Shown here: positions 1 to 7,839 of the stretch, piece by piece
How the letters are laid out: each line of letters opens with the position of its first letter
Numbering within the stretch: the first letter of the stretch is position 1
Origin: Alphaproteobacteria bacterium
GTDB lineage: Bacteria > Pseudomonadota > Alphaproteobacteria > Rhodobacterales > Rhodobacteraceae
Assembly (NCBI GenBank): GCA_030425145.1
Contig: JAUHVK010000020.1
Coordinates: 34,245-98,244 of the forward strand
Reading direction: 5' to 3'
Length of the DNA: 64,000 nt
Made by a program: the position numbers and the translations under genes
The notes under the pieces: generated by a model
What the model was told of the DNA's origin: nothing
The model's database searches: none
The model's input: only the letters and a program-made list of their open reading frames with translations

Positions 1-2
1 CG

Positions 3-1304
3 GCCGAAACCGACCAGATGGAAATCGCACGCAACCGGGCAATCGACGAAGCCCGTGTCGCCGCCGAGGAGGCTGTCGAGGCGGCGCGTATCGCGCAGGC
101 CGCCGAGCTGGCCGCCCGCCGCATTGCCACCGAAGAGGCGACCCGCACCCGCGAAATCGCCCGCGACGAGGCGTTGGATGCCGCGGTCATCGCACAGCGC
201 GAGTCGGTCGAACGGAAGCGTATCACCACGGAGCTGGCACTGGAGCAGGAACGTATCGCCAGCCAGCAGGAGCGTGAGATCACCAATATCCGCAGCCGCG
301 AGGAGGTCGAGACCGCAGAGATCGCCCGCGAGGTGGAACTGTCGGCCAAGCGCAGCGCCAAGGCCGAGGCCGACGCCAAATGGCGCCGTGCCGAAGTCTC
401 GGCGCGCGCGGTGGTGGAGACGGCCGAGGTCGAGCGCGAAAAGACGCTGGAGGCGGCGCGGCTGGAACGGCGCCGGGCGCTCGAACAGCTCGAAGTGTCG
501 CGCCATCAGTCGCTGCGTGAGGCCGAGATTTCCAGCAATGAGGAGATCGAACGTGCCCGCATCGCCTCGGAACGCGGGCTGGACGAGGCCCGCATCGGCC
601 ACGAGACCGAGCGCCGGCAGCTGGAGATCGGCCGCGAGAAGGCTGTCGAAGCCGCGAATATGGAAAAGGCCATTGTGCTGTTCCAGAAGTCGCTGGAGGA
701 ATCTGCTGCCCGCGCCGAAGCCGAACTTGCCAAGGCCCGCGCGGTCGAGGCAAGCGAACAGGTGCAGACCGCCAAGGACACCGAGGCCGCCCGCCGCAAG
801 AGCAGCATCGACGTGCTCATGGCCGAAAAGGCCGCCCAGGAGGCCAAGCTGGCGGCCGAGGCCGCAAAGATCCGCAGCGCCGTCGAGGCCGAGGCGCAGC
901 GCCTGATGAACGAGGCCGAGAATGTCCTGACCGATCCCGCTCGGATGTCGCTCTTCCGGCGCAAGTTGCTGGAGCATGTCGAGGGGATCGTTTCGGCCTC
1001 GGTCAAGCCGATGGAGAAGATCAACGAGATCAAGATCATGCAGCTCGATGGCGCCGGCGGCACAGGCGCGGGCGGGGGCAGGGAAGGCAGCCCCACCGAC
1101 GAGGTGATCAATTCGGCCCTGCGCTATCGCGTGCAGGCGCCGCTGGTGGACAGCCTGCTGGCCGACATCGGTATCGACGGGGCGAACATCGCCCGCCAGG
1201 GCGGGCTGCTGCGCGAGGCATCGGACCTCAACCGGATCGTGCAGGACGCGCAACGGGCCAAGAAGTCCGGCAGCGGCGACGGCGAAACGAAGGGCAAGGA
1301 GTAA
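3..1304 (+). CDS. Flotillin-like (SPFH family) protein, C-terminal part, 5' truncated by window edge
   Basis: The frame is open to the left edge, so the true start and probably the N-terminal SPFH/PHB domain lie outside. What is visible is a very long Ala/Glu/Arg-rich coiled coil (about residues 1-310) with heptad-like AEIAREVE/EKAVEAA patterns, then a globular end with FRRKLLEHVEGIVSASV and MEKINEIKIMQLDG, which is the layout of flotillin/YqiK proteins, and a Gly-rich linker before the C-terminus. Flotillins are membrane-microdomain scaffolds. The stop is 2 bases before the next gene, whose Shine-Dalgarno (AAGGAG) lies inside this gene, so they are probably co-transcribed. It could also be another coiled-coil membrane protein, because the diagnostic domain is not in view. 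Confidence 0.7.
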   Translation, partial: AETDQMEIARNRAIDEARVAAEEAVEAARIAQAAELAARRIATEEATRTREIARDEALDAAVIAQRESVERKRITTELALEQERIASQQEREITNIRSREEVETAEIAREVELSAKRSAKAEADAKWRRAEVSARAVVETAEVEREKTLEAARLERRRALEQLEVSRHQSLREAEISSNEEIERARIASERGLDEARIGHETERRQLEIGREKAVEAANMEKAIVLFQKSLEESAARAEAELAKARAVEASEQVQTAKDTEAARRKSSIDVLMAEKAAQEAKLAAEAAKIRSAVEAEAQRLMNEAENVLTDPARMSLFRRKLLEHVEGIVSASVKPMEKINEIKIMQLDGAGGTGAGGGREGSPTDEVINSALRYRVQAPLVDSLLADIGIDGANIARQGGLLREASDLNRIVQDAQRAKKSGSGDGETKGKE

Positions 1305-1306
1305 CC

Positions 1307-1744
1307 ATGCCCCGCGTGTTTCACTCTGCGATACTCAAGGCGCCCTCCGACCGGATCTGGCAGGTGCTGCGCGACTTCGGCAGACTGCACCGCTGGCTGC
1401 CTGGCATCGCCCAATGCGCGGTTGAGGGCGGGGGAGCGGGCGACCGCGTCGGCGCGGTCCGGCACCTGGTGGCCCGCGATGGCACCGAATTCCGCGAGCA
1501 GCTCGTCGCGCTGTCGGATTACGACCTGACGCTGGCCTATTCGATCCTGGAGGCGCCGTTCGAGATCACGGATCACCTGGCGGAACTCAGGGTCATTCCG
1601 GTGACCGAAGGCGGCGGCAGTTTCGTCGGCTGGTCGGCGGAATTCAGCTGCCAGCCCGACCGGCAGGAGCGCACCGGCCAATTCATGGTGAACGAAGTGT
1701 TCCGACCCGGTTTGGCCGCGCTCGAACGGGGGTTGGCGGCATGA
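1307..1744 (+). CDS. SRPBCC family protein (polyketide cyclase/START-like), first of two
   Basis: A protein of 145 residues with the typical SRPBCC opening: a beta strand (HSAILKAPSDRIWQVLRDFG) leading into the helix-grip fold, then RHLVARDGTEFREQLVALSD and a C-terminal helix. The family binds hydrophobic ligands in a deep cavity; the ligand cannot be read from sequence. AAGGAG sits 6 bases before ATG. The stop overlaps the start of the next SRPBCC gene (ATGA), which implies translational coupling. The two paralogues are clearly diverged, so this is an old duplication or a heterodimer rather than a recent copy. Confidence 0.85.
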   Translation: MPRVFHSAILKAPSDRIWQVLRDFGRLHRWLPGIAQCAVEGGGAGDRVGAVRHLVARDGTEFREQLVALSDYDLTLAYSILEAPFEITDHLAELRVIPVTEGGGSFVGWSAEFSCQPDRQERTGQFMVNEVFRPGLAALERGLAA

Positions 1745-2199
1745 TCCGGCTATCACGATCCATCGCGCTTGCCGCCCCGGCCGATCAGGTCTGGCAGGAG
1801 CTGCTGGGATTTGGCGACCTGGCACTATGGCATCCCGCCGTCGACACCTGTCGCGCCGCGGGCGGGCAGCACGTCAGCGTAGGCGCCACCCGACATGTGA
1901 CCACGCGCGACGGGCTGAGCATGGACGAGGAACTGGCCGCGGCGTCCGTGCGTGATCATCGGCTTGAGATCCTCACCCGCACCGCCCCCTTCCCGGTGTC
2001 GCTGATGTGGCAGGCCCTGACGGTCTTCGGGGTTAGCACGACAGGCGGCGCGGTCCTGCGCTGGGAAATGCGCGCTGACGGGCCGCCGGACTGGGCAGGC
2101 CGGATGCGCGACTGGTTCGGCGATGGCTATATCCCCGCCGGGCTGAACGGGCTGGCCGGGCATCTGGCGGCCACGAACAACACACCGATCAACAACTGA
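1741..2199 (+). CDS. SRPBCC family protein, second of two
   Basis: A protein of 152 residues opening with LSRSIALAAPADQVWQELLG, again the first strand and helix of a START-like fold, followed by GATRHVTTRDG, which parallels GAVRHLVARDG in the upstream protein. The ATGA overlap with that gene suggests the pair is made together. The C-terminal helix carries RMRDWFGDGYIPAGLNGLAGHL. Substrate unknown. It sits between a flotillin-like gene and a lactonase-like hydrolase and aldehyde dehydrogenase, so a role in handling a hydrophobic or cyclic intermediate is possible, but that is inference. Confidence 0.82.
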   Translation: MIRLSRSIALAAPADQVWQELLGFGDLALWHPAVDTCRAAGGQHVSVGATRHVTTRDGLSMDEELAAASVRDHRLEILTRTAPFPVSLMWQALTVFGVSTTGGAVLRWEMRADGPPDWAGRMRDWFGDGYIPAGLNGLAGHLAATNNTPINN

Positions 2200-2230
2200 C
2201 ATACGAACGATCCAACAAGGAGGACACCCA

Positions 2231-3079
2231 ATGGCGTTGGAAATCAAGGTACTTGACTACGGCGATATCGAGCTTGAATCGAGCTTCCTGGTGCTCGGTC
2301 ACGATTGCGGCCGGGTCAAGCGGGTGCCGGTCTACGGCTTCCTGATCCTGGGCGGCACGCATCCCGTGCTGGTGGATACCGGCTATCGCGAAAACGCGAT
2401 CATGGAATCGCTGGGCATGCGCGGCTTGCAGTTTCACGAGAACATGATCGAGAACCAGCTGGCCAAGCACGGGCTGAAGCCCGGCGATATCCGCTATATC
2501 TGCCACACCCACCTGCATATCGACCATGCGGGCAAGGACGACAAGTTCCCGATGAACACCACCGTCGTGGTCAACCGGCGCGAGATGGAGTGCTCGGTCT
2601 CGGGGTTGATGCATCCGCAATACCCGATGCCCGACATCCAGCACCTGGTCGAACGCATTCACACCCCGGGCGCACTGCGTTTCGAGGACCTGGAACTGAC
2701 CGGCGAGATCGAGCTGATCCCCGGCGTGACCCTAGAGGCCGCGAATGCCCACACCGAAGGCTCGATGAACGTACATGTGCAAACCGCCGAGGGACGGGCC
2801 ACGATTTGTGGTGACGTGATCTATGACATCAACACCCAGATCGTCGAACCCTTCCGCCAAACGCAGGACCACGAGCCGCAGGTGACCGGCAACCATGCCG
2901 GATCGAAGCGGGCCGAGAAGGCGGCGATCAAGAAGCTGCTGAACAGTTCGGACTTCCTGCTTATGGTGCATGACAAGCCCGCCAAGGTGGTCGACAAGCA
3001 GATCGCCGGGCGGCTGGACATGCAAGTGCCGGGGCCGATGGTCTCAAGCCTGCCCAAGCGCAACTGGTTCCCCGTCTGA
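2231..3079 (+). CDS. Metallo-beta-lactamase fold hydrolase, N-acyl homoserine lactonase family
   Basis: A protein of 282 residues with the dinuclear zinc signature HTHLHIDH (metal ligands H94, H96, D98, H99), further ligands at H174 (AHTEGS) and D195 (CGDVIYD), and a late His at 247. This arrangement matches AHL-lactonase-like members of the superfamily, which open lactone rings. No signal peptide, so cytoplasmic. The Shine-Dalgarno AAGGAGG lies 9 bases before ATG. The gene is immediately followed by an aldehyde dehydrogenase, so the physiological substrate may be a sugar-acid or other catabolic lactone rather than a quorum-sensing signal; the sequence does not decide. Confidence 0.85.
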   Translation: MALEIKVLDYGDIELESSFLVLGHDCGRVKRVPVYGFLILGGTHPVLVDTGYRENAIMESLGMRGLQFHENMIENQLAKHGLKPGDIRYICHTHLHIDHAGKDDKFPMNTTVVVNRREMECSVSGLMHPQYPMPDIQHLVERIHTPGALRFEDLELTGEIELIPGVTLEAANAHTEGSMNVHVQTAEGRATICGDVIYDINTQIVEPFRQTQDHEPQVTGNHAGSKRAEKAAIKKLLNSSDFLLMVHDKPAKVVDKQIAGRLDMQVPGPMVSSLPKRNWFPV

Positions 3080-3082
3080 GCC

Positions 3083-4621
3083 ATGCAGGACGGCGACGGG
3101 ATGGTAGGCGGTCATCTGATTGCCGGTGACTGGATCGCAGGCGAGGGCGACGTGTTCCTGTCGGAACCGGCGACCGGCGGTGCGCGCCGATTCACCTCTG
3201 CCACCAAGGTGGAGGTGGAGGCTGCGGCCAATGCGGCCGAAGAGGCGTTCGCGGAATATTCGGCGGCTACCGCTCTGCAAAGGTCCCGGTTCCTTGATCG
3301 GATCGCTGCCGAAATAACAGCGCAGGCGGATGGCATCATCGGCACCGCCTGCGCCGAGACCGGCCTTCCCGAGGCCCGGATAAGGGCCGAGCTGGATCGG
3401 ACCACCGGCCAGCTGCGGCTATTTGCGCAGCATATCCTGCAACGTGGCTGGCTGGACGAACGCCACGACCCGGCGCTGCCCACGCGCGTCCCGCCGCGCC
3501 CCGATCTGCGGCTGATCCAACGGCCGGTCGGTCCGGTGGCGGTGTTTTCGGCCTCGAATTTCCCGCTGGCCTTTTCGGTCGCTGGCGGTGACACCGCCAG
3601 CGCACTGGCTGCTGGGTGCCCCGTGATCGTCAAGGCCCACCAGGCGCATCCCGCGACATCGGAACTCGTGGCCCAGGCCATCGATGCGTCCCGCCGGGCC
3701 GAAGGCCTGCCGGGGGGTGTTTTCGCGATGCTGCAAAGTGCGACGCGCGTGACCGGCAGCGCGCTTGTCACCCACCCTCTGATCACGGCGGTAGGGTTCA
3801 CCGGATCGACGGCCGGTGGCCGGGCGCTGTTCGATCTTTGCGCCGCGCGCCCGGTGCCGATCCCGTTTTACGGGGAACTGGGGTCGGTCAATCCGCTGTT
3901 CGTCCTGCGCGGGGCAGGGCTGCGGCGCGGCGCCGATATCGCGCGGGGCTGGGCTACCTCACTGACACAGGGAGCAGGGCAGTTCTGCACCAAGCCAGGG
4001 TTGGCCATCCTGCCCGAGGGCGAGATTGCCGAACGGTTCGTGCAATCCGCCGCCGCCGCGCTGGCAGACGTCCCGACGCAATGTATGCTAAGCAATGCGA
4101 TCGCCCAGGGCTTCCGGGCCAGCATCTCGAAACTGGAAGAGAAACCGGGCGTCATTGAAAAGCATGGTTCGGTTGTTGCGGACGGGCGCGATATGGGGCC
4201 GATCCTCCTGCGAACCCGGGCCGAAGACTTCCTGGCCGATCCTGAAATGGCAGAAGAGGCGTTCGGGCCGGGCGGTCTTGTGATCACTGTCTCCGATCCG
4301 CAGGAAGCTTCTGCATTGGCCCGGTCTCTGCCAGGGCAACTGACTGCAACGGTCCATGGCGACCCAGAAGATCAACCCGAGGCACGCACGCTGTTCGGCA
4401 TTCTCGAACGCAAGGCTGGGAGACTGATCTGGAATGGCTTTCCCACGGGTGTCGAGGTTGCCGATGCTATGGTTCACGGCGGTCCCTACCCGGCCTCGAC
4501 GAATTTCGGTCATACTTCGGTGGGCACGATGGCGATCCGGCGGTGGTTGCGTCCCGTCTGTTATCAAGACATGCCATCGACGGTCTTTCCGGTTCGCTCG
4601 GCGTGTCCGAGCAGAAGCTGA
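3083..4621 (+). CDS. Aldehyde dehydrogenase, 2,5-dioxovalerate (alpha-ketoglutarate semialdehyde) dehydrogenase type, altered 3' end
   Basis: About 512 residues with the NAD(P)-dependent ALDH catalytic set: Asn159 in SASNFP, Lys184 in VIVKAH, Glu265 in GELGSVNP and the nucleophile Cys302 in GQFCTKPG. The pattern and the late motif NFGHTSVGTMAIRRWLRPVCYQ match alpha-ketoglutarate semialdehyde dehydrogenases, which complete pentose, hydroxyproline or glucarate breakdown. ATG lies 3 bases after the lactonase stop; a second Met at codon 7 is a possible start. After RPVCYQDMP the family normally continues with a short conserved tail. Here the last ten or so residues are read from DNA that, on the other strand, belongs to a tyrosine-recombinase relic, so the native C-terminus was probably replaced. 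Activity may or may not survive. Confidence 0.85.
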   Translation: MQDGDGMVGGHLIAGDWIAGEGDVFLSEPATGGARRFTSATKVEVEAAANAAEEAFAEYSAATALQRSRFLDRIAAEITAQADGIIGTACAETGLPEARIRAELDRTTGQLRLFAQHILQRGWLDERHDPALPTRVPPRPDLRLIQRPVGPVAVFSASNFPLAFSVAGGDTASALAAGCPVIVKAHQAHPATSELVAQAIDASRRAEGLPGGVFAMLQSATRVTGSALVTHPLITAVGFTGSTAGGRALFDLCAARPVPIPFYGELGSVNPLFVLRGAGLRRGADIARGWATSLTQGAGQFCTKPGLAILPEGEIAERFVQSAAAALADVPTQCMLSNAIAQGFRASISKLEEKPGVIEKHGSVVADGRDMGPILLRTRAEDFLADPEMAEEAFGPGGLVITVSDPQEASALARSLPGQLTATVHGDPEDQPEARTLFGILERKAGRLIWNGFPTGVEVADAMVHGGPYPASTNFGHTSVGTMAIRRWLRPVCYQDMPSTVFPVRSACPSRS

Positions 4622-4861
4622 ACCGCTCTCAGGTTTCCTGCCTTTCGGTAGATCTCTCCCACTTTGGTCCGGGAGAGCGAATGCGTGCCTTACACGCCCG
4701 ACTCCAGTCTGACAGCCTCCACGCAGTTTGCTGTCGATGGCGCCGATGAACCGCGCCAGATCACGCAGATTGCCTGCGAGTTCGAGACGCGCGCGAGGCG
4801 CCAAAAGGTCTTTTGGCAGGAGTGGGCGCTGCTGGCTGATGATACGCTCCATGTTGAAGCT
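4566..4861 (-). pseudogene. Tyrosine recombinase/integrase relic with internal deletion and frameshift
   Basis: On the minus strand from about 4852 the DNA encodes QRPLLPKDLLAP, LELAGNLRDLARF and IGAIDSKLRG, which is the N-terminal block of the small (about 190-200 residue) tyrosine recombinases common in alphaproteobacteria. About 90 bases later, in a different frame, it encodes TKVGEIYRKAGNLRAVQLLL GH, the block around the catalytic His near the C-terminus of the same family. The central part with the catalytic Arg is missing and the frame changes, so it is dead. Its end overlaps the 3' end of the aldehyde dehydrogenase gene. The family assignment is from recognisable family text, not from a search. 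Confidence 0.75.
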
Positions 4862-5125
4862 GAACTCTCATGATATGCCCTCCGATCCAACCTCCGCACC
4901 CAGGTATCAGCACCGCGCCGACAGCGCTTTTCCACAAGCGCTTGATTGATCGCTCATACCTGATGACGTCTCACGACGTCGGGTGCGAAGGACTGCTTCA
5001 CTGCGCTGCGTTGCCACGCACATTGTGATGCGCGCGCGCCAGAAATTCTCCTGCATGCGCTCGCAGCGAGGAATCGCAGTGGCTGAGACAGGCTCTTCCC
5101 CATCATTCTCTGCGCGAATCAAGAA

Positions 5126-5391
5126 CGTCCGCTCCCTGGACCGTCGGCGACGAGGAACATCCAGGTTTGGAACATGACCGGAACGGTTTTCAGACGTGGA
5201 ATGGGAACCTGACCCGCCCAATAGCCGCCGAATGCCTGTATTTGTACGAGGCAGGGTGGCGGCACGTCCCTCGTGTGCGTATGATGCGCTCAGCGGGTCC
5301 GTCCCGAATGCCGTCGGACCCACGGAGACCACTGAACGCCCCTGAACGCAGCCACCGAGGCGGCGCGACTGTCCGTTGCGCCCATTGATGG
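5126..5391 (+). pseudogene. Decayed copy of the dusA promoter region and first 17 codons (left att-like relic)
   Basis: From about 5211 to 5391 the sequence aligns, with a constant offset of 5419 over long stretches, to 10630-10810 just upstream of and within the intact dusA gene. Exact shared blocks include GACCCGCCCAA (5211, 10630) and CCGCCGAATGCCTGT (5225, 10644). Weaker similarity extends left to about 5126. The position equal to the dusA start codon is ACG at 5336 instead of ATG. The following codons read TPLNAATEAARLSVAP against MPSNAATQAARLSVAP, and similarity stops right after the Ala-Pro codons. This geometry, with a partial 5' end on one side and the complete gene on the other, is what integration into the 5' end of dusA leaves behind. 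Confidence 0.75.
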
Positions 5392-5757
5392 GTGACGGTG
5401 ATTTCAGCTGTATTTCAATGATTTGAGCGATAGCGTGTGCAGCATATGTTCATGTTTCGATCGTGTGAATTCGTACTTCGTCGTGTGTAGTTCGGTTTGT
5501 GGAGCCGATTCGAACTGGATTGTATTCGTTATTGCCGCATTGAGGCTTTGAGTTGATGACGACGTGCCCTCCGACCCTTTGAGCTGTGCAGAAGCAGCCG
5601 TTCAATGCAGCCACCGTGACTTGCAGTTTGGCGGAACTTCCCGACTTTTGGCCCTGTTGCGTCAACCGTGAGAACGGCCCGAAGCTGACCTTGGACAAGG
5701 TCTAACTCCGCTGCGGTGCGGCCCGTCAGACCGGACTTTCGCTGCAAGTGCAAAGTC

Positions 5758-5970
5758 GAACCTGCAGCGAACTCACACTCTGCGAGAGTTCTTCAACACA
5801 ATCCGGGACAAAGTACCACTTCGCTTCGGCTGCGCGGATTTCGGATGGGAGAGAACGCTTGCCGGCAAAAAACAAGCGTTGTTGGAGTGTGCACAAGCGT
5901 CGAGGACCTGGCGCAAATGGCGAACCAGCACATGGGGCAAATGCACTCCCTGGAATTGGTGATTGGATTT
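5758..5970 (+). other. Possible coding remnant of unknown family
   Basis: One plus-strand frame here reads LREFFNTIRDKVPLRFG, CADFGWERTLAGKKQALLE and CAQASRTWRKWRTSTWG before a stop, with aromatic and charged spacing that looks more like a protein fragment than random sequence. No start codon with a ribosome site precedes it. I do not recognise the family. Given its position just inside the island's left edge it could be a remnant of the lost integration machinery, but nothing in the sequence shows that. Confidence 0.25.
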
Positions 5971-6015
5971 CTATTGGCACTGTAGGTCGAAGGGCAGACA
6001 AGGCCCTGGACCGGA

Positions 6016-7497
6016 TCAACTGCGGCGCGGTGCGTTTGGTACAAGCCGCACCCAATCTCTTCCCAGAAACGGCCCGATGATCGCCCTAGCCACCCATATC
6101 AGACCAATGCCCGAACGAAACTCGAACTCTTCAAAATGAAACTGGCGCGCGCTCACGCCGAATGGGCGAAGCTCTTTTTTAAGACTGGTCCGCATGGGTT
6201 TCGGGCCACAAAACGATACCCGGGCCGCCGAAAGGTCGTCACCCACAGCATCCTTGATCACGTTGGCCGTGAGGCGCTGTCCTTCGCTTGAGACAACCAG
6301 ATGAAGGTTGAGGTTTGGCACCTTATCCGCCAGTTCAACGACCTCTCCAATGTGCGGGGCTTGGCCGCGTGATCTGACGCAATAAAAAAGGTCAACTGCA
6401 GGTGCATCAGCTGGCAGCGCTTGGGCCCAGCTCAGGAAGGGCGTAATGCCGATGCCCCCGGCAATCCAGACTTGGCGCTTGCGGGGTGCCATCTTGAAAC
6501 GGCCGAATGGGCCCTGAACACGGACCGTTTGGCCAAGCTTGAGCAAATGTTCGATATCATCGGTAAAGTCGCCCAACGGCTTGATCGTCACACGAAGCTG
6601 GCCATTGTCCTCAATGCGCGAGAACGTAAAGGGGTGGGGTTCAGCGTTTTGCGACCCTGTGAACTGGACGATCCCGAACTGCCCGGGGGTCGGCCTGAGG
6701 GGGCGGCCGAGCGGCTCCAGTGTCACAGATGTTGCGCCGCCTGTCTGGTCAATGTCGGAAATCCGATAATCGTGTTTTGGCTTCAGGCGATCAGGCAGCA
6801 ACGTCCACACATAGGCCAACAGCCCCGCCAGGCTGAACGCGCCAGTGTACACGCCTGCGGGGTCTGTCATCGCGAATGGCCTAGCGATCCAAATGAAGTG
6901 CAAGGCCCCGAGCGCAAAGAAGACCCCCATGGCTTTGTGGGTCCATTTCCACAAATGGTATGGAATAAATGTGGCGACGGACAGAGCGGACAGAAGGAGC
7001 AAACCATAAAGGCTGACCTCGCCCAGACCTTCGGCCAACCCGCTCAAAAGGCCGCCACCGCTGCCCGGTAGGTCTGCATCGATCGAGCTGTGCAAAAGCA
7101 TGGCAAGCACCGCGCTGATGCCGGCCCACTTGTGCAGCGCGTAGATCTGGTCAAGGCCGCCAAACACTGTCTCCATGCCCTTGATCTTGGCCGACAGGAT
7201 CTGCGTCCAGGCCATCGCAATCAGTGCAGCCATGCCAAGATACTGCGAGAACAGCGCGGTCGCGTTGCCCCCGTCCGACAAGCCCGCAAGCTGCGCCGCC
7301 GGAAAGGCCGCCGTGGCGGTGACAAGAATGAGGCCGATGATGTTCATGCTGTCTATCTCGAATCTGTTGATCGTGAACCGCCCGCTCGATTGACGCGTGG
7401 TCGGCAAAGTGTGATTTCGGGGCTGTCGGAAGGGCGCGGCGTGTTGGGAGAGTCGAGGGCAGAAAAGGGGCACATGGCAGCTTTGCCAGTACCCCAT
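6016..7497 (-). CDS. NOX/ferric-reductase-like transmembrane haem flavoprotein
   Basis: About 493 residues from the ATG at 7497, which has a near-perfect AGGAGGT 6 bases upstream; an inner in-frame ATG at 7347 (codon 51) is where family similarity begins and is an alternative start. The membrane part has the bis-haem signature of the FRE/NOX family: H122-x13-H136 and H187-x12-H200. The cytoplasmic part has the FAD motif HPFTFS (288-293), GPFGRF, the NAD(P) motif GGIGITP (347-353) and FCGPKPM (429-435). Such proteins move electrons from NAD(P)H through FAD and two haems across the membrane to oxygen or ferric iron. It follows a small membrane protein and a two-component system on the same strand. 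Whether it makes superoxide or reduces metal cannot be read here. Confidence 0.85.
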   Translation of the reverse strand: MGYWQSCHVPLFCPRLSQHAAPFRQPRNHTLPTTRQSSGRFTINRFEIDSMNIIGLILVTATAAFPAAQLAGLSDGGNATALFSQYLGMAALIAMAWTQILSAKIKGMETVFGGLDQIYALHKWAGISAVLAMLLHSSIDADLPGSGGGLLSGLAEGLGEVSLYGLLLLSALSVATFIPYHLWKWTHKAMGVFFALGALHFIWIARPFAMTDPAGVYTGAFSLAGLLAYVWTLLPDRLKPKHDYRISDIDQTGGATSVTLEPLGRPLRPTPGQFGIVQFTGSQNAEPHPFTFSRIEDNGQLRVTIKPLGDFTDDIEHLLKLGQTVRVQGPFGRFKMAPRKRQVWIAGGIGITPFLSWAQALPADAPAVDLFYCVRSRGQAPHIGEVVELADKVPNLNLHLVVSSEGQRLTANVIKDAVGDDLSAARVSFCGPKPMRTSLKKELRPFGVSARQFHFEEFEFRSGIGLIWVARAIIGPFLGRDWVRLVPNAPRRS

Positions 7498-7538
7498 GAT
7501 CTGACCTCCTGGCGTCCAAGCGCGCGTTTCTGGTGCCG

Positions 7539-7745
7539 TCAGTTTTCGGTCGGTTGGTCGCTGGCGGATTGCTTCTGCGCGATTGCCACAAACGGGGCTG
7601 CGACAAGGCCGAGGCCCATCACCACAAAGCCCAGCAAGGCCAGGTAGAACAGGGCAGTGAGGCCAAGCCCGGCCAGCACACAGGCCACCAGGATGGCAAG
7701 GGTGGCAGTTGCGGCGGAGGTGGCTTTGGAAATCAGGGTCTTCAT
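7539..7745 (-). CDS. Small two-helix membrane protein
   Basis: 68 residues from the ATG at 7745, chosen because GGAG lies 8 bases upstream; an ATG at 7760 has no ribosome site. The chain begins MKTLISKATSAATATL and then forms two hydrophobic segments, about residues 12-31 (LAILVACVLAGLGLTALFYL) and 34-53, ending in a polar tail (QKQSASDQPTEN). No family recognised. It lies between the histidine kinase and the NOX-like gene and probably begins the second transcription unit, because an 18-bp palindrome similar to the one in front of the PepSY gene lies about 77 bases upstream. It might be an assembly or small regulatory partner of the flavocytochrome; that is a guess. Confidence 0.6.
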   Translation of the reverse strand: MKTLISKATSAATATLAILVACVLAGLGLTALFYLALLGFVVMGLGLVAAPFVAIAQKQSASDQPTEN

Positions 7746-7821
7746 TGGGGCGGTCTCCATGTTAATCGTTGTTTCGATGGAGACAACATGGGGGCTGGTG
7801 TTTACGCCCGTCTGACCGCTT

Positions 7822-7839
7822 CTTTACAACTCCGTAAAG
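7822..7839. promoter_or_regulatory. Palindrome CTTTACAACTCCGTAAAG, candidate response-regulator site
   Basis: Arms CTTTAC and GTAAAG with a 6-base centre. It includes the stop codon of the histidine kinase gene and ends 77 bases before the start of the small membrane protein. It matches the palindrome at 10263-10280 at 13 of 18 positions. The role is inferred from this recurrence. Confidence 0.5.

Larger units (their letters stand above)
4862..6015. other. Gene-poor left flank of the dusA island
   Basis: More than 1.1 kb without a credible intact gene. It holds, in order, unassigned sequence up to about 5125, a decayed copy of the dusA upstream region and first codons (described separately), then about 600 bases with lower GC and many stops. 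Short open frames here have no start context or family resemblance that I trust. One stretch (about 5758-5970) reads like a coding remnant and is listed separately. Confidence 0.6.
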
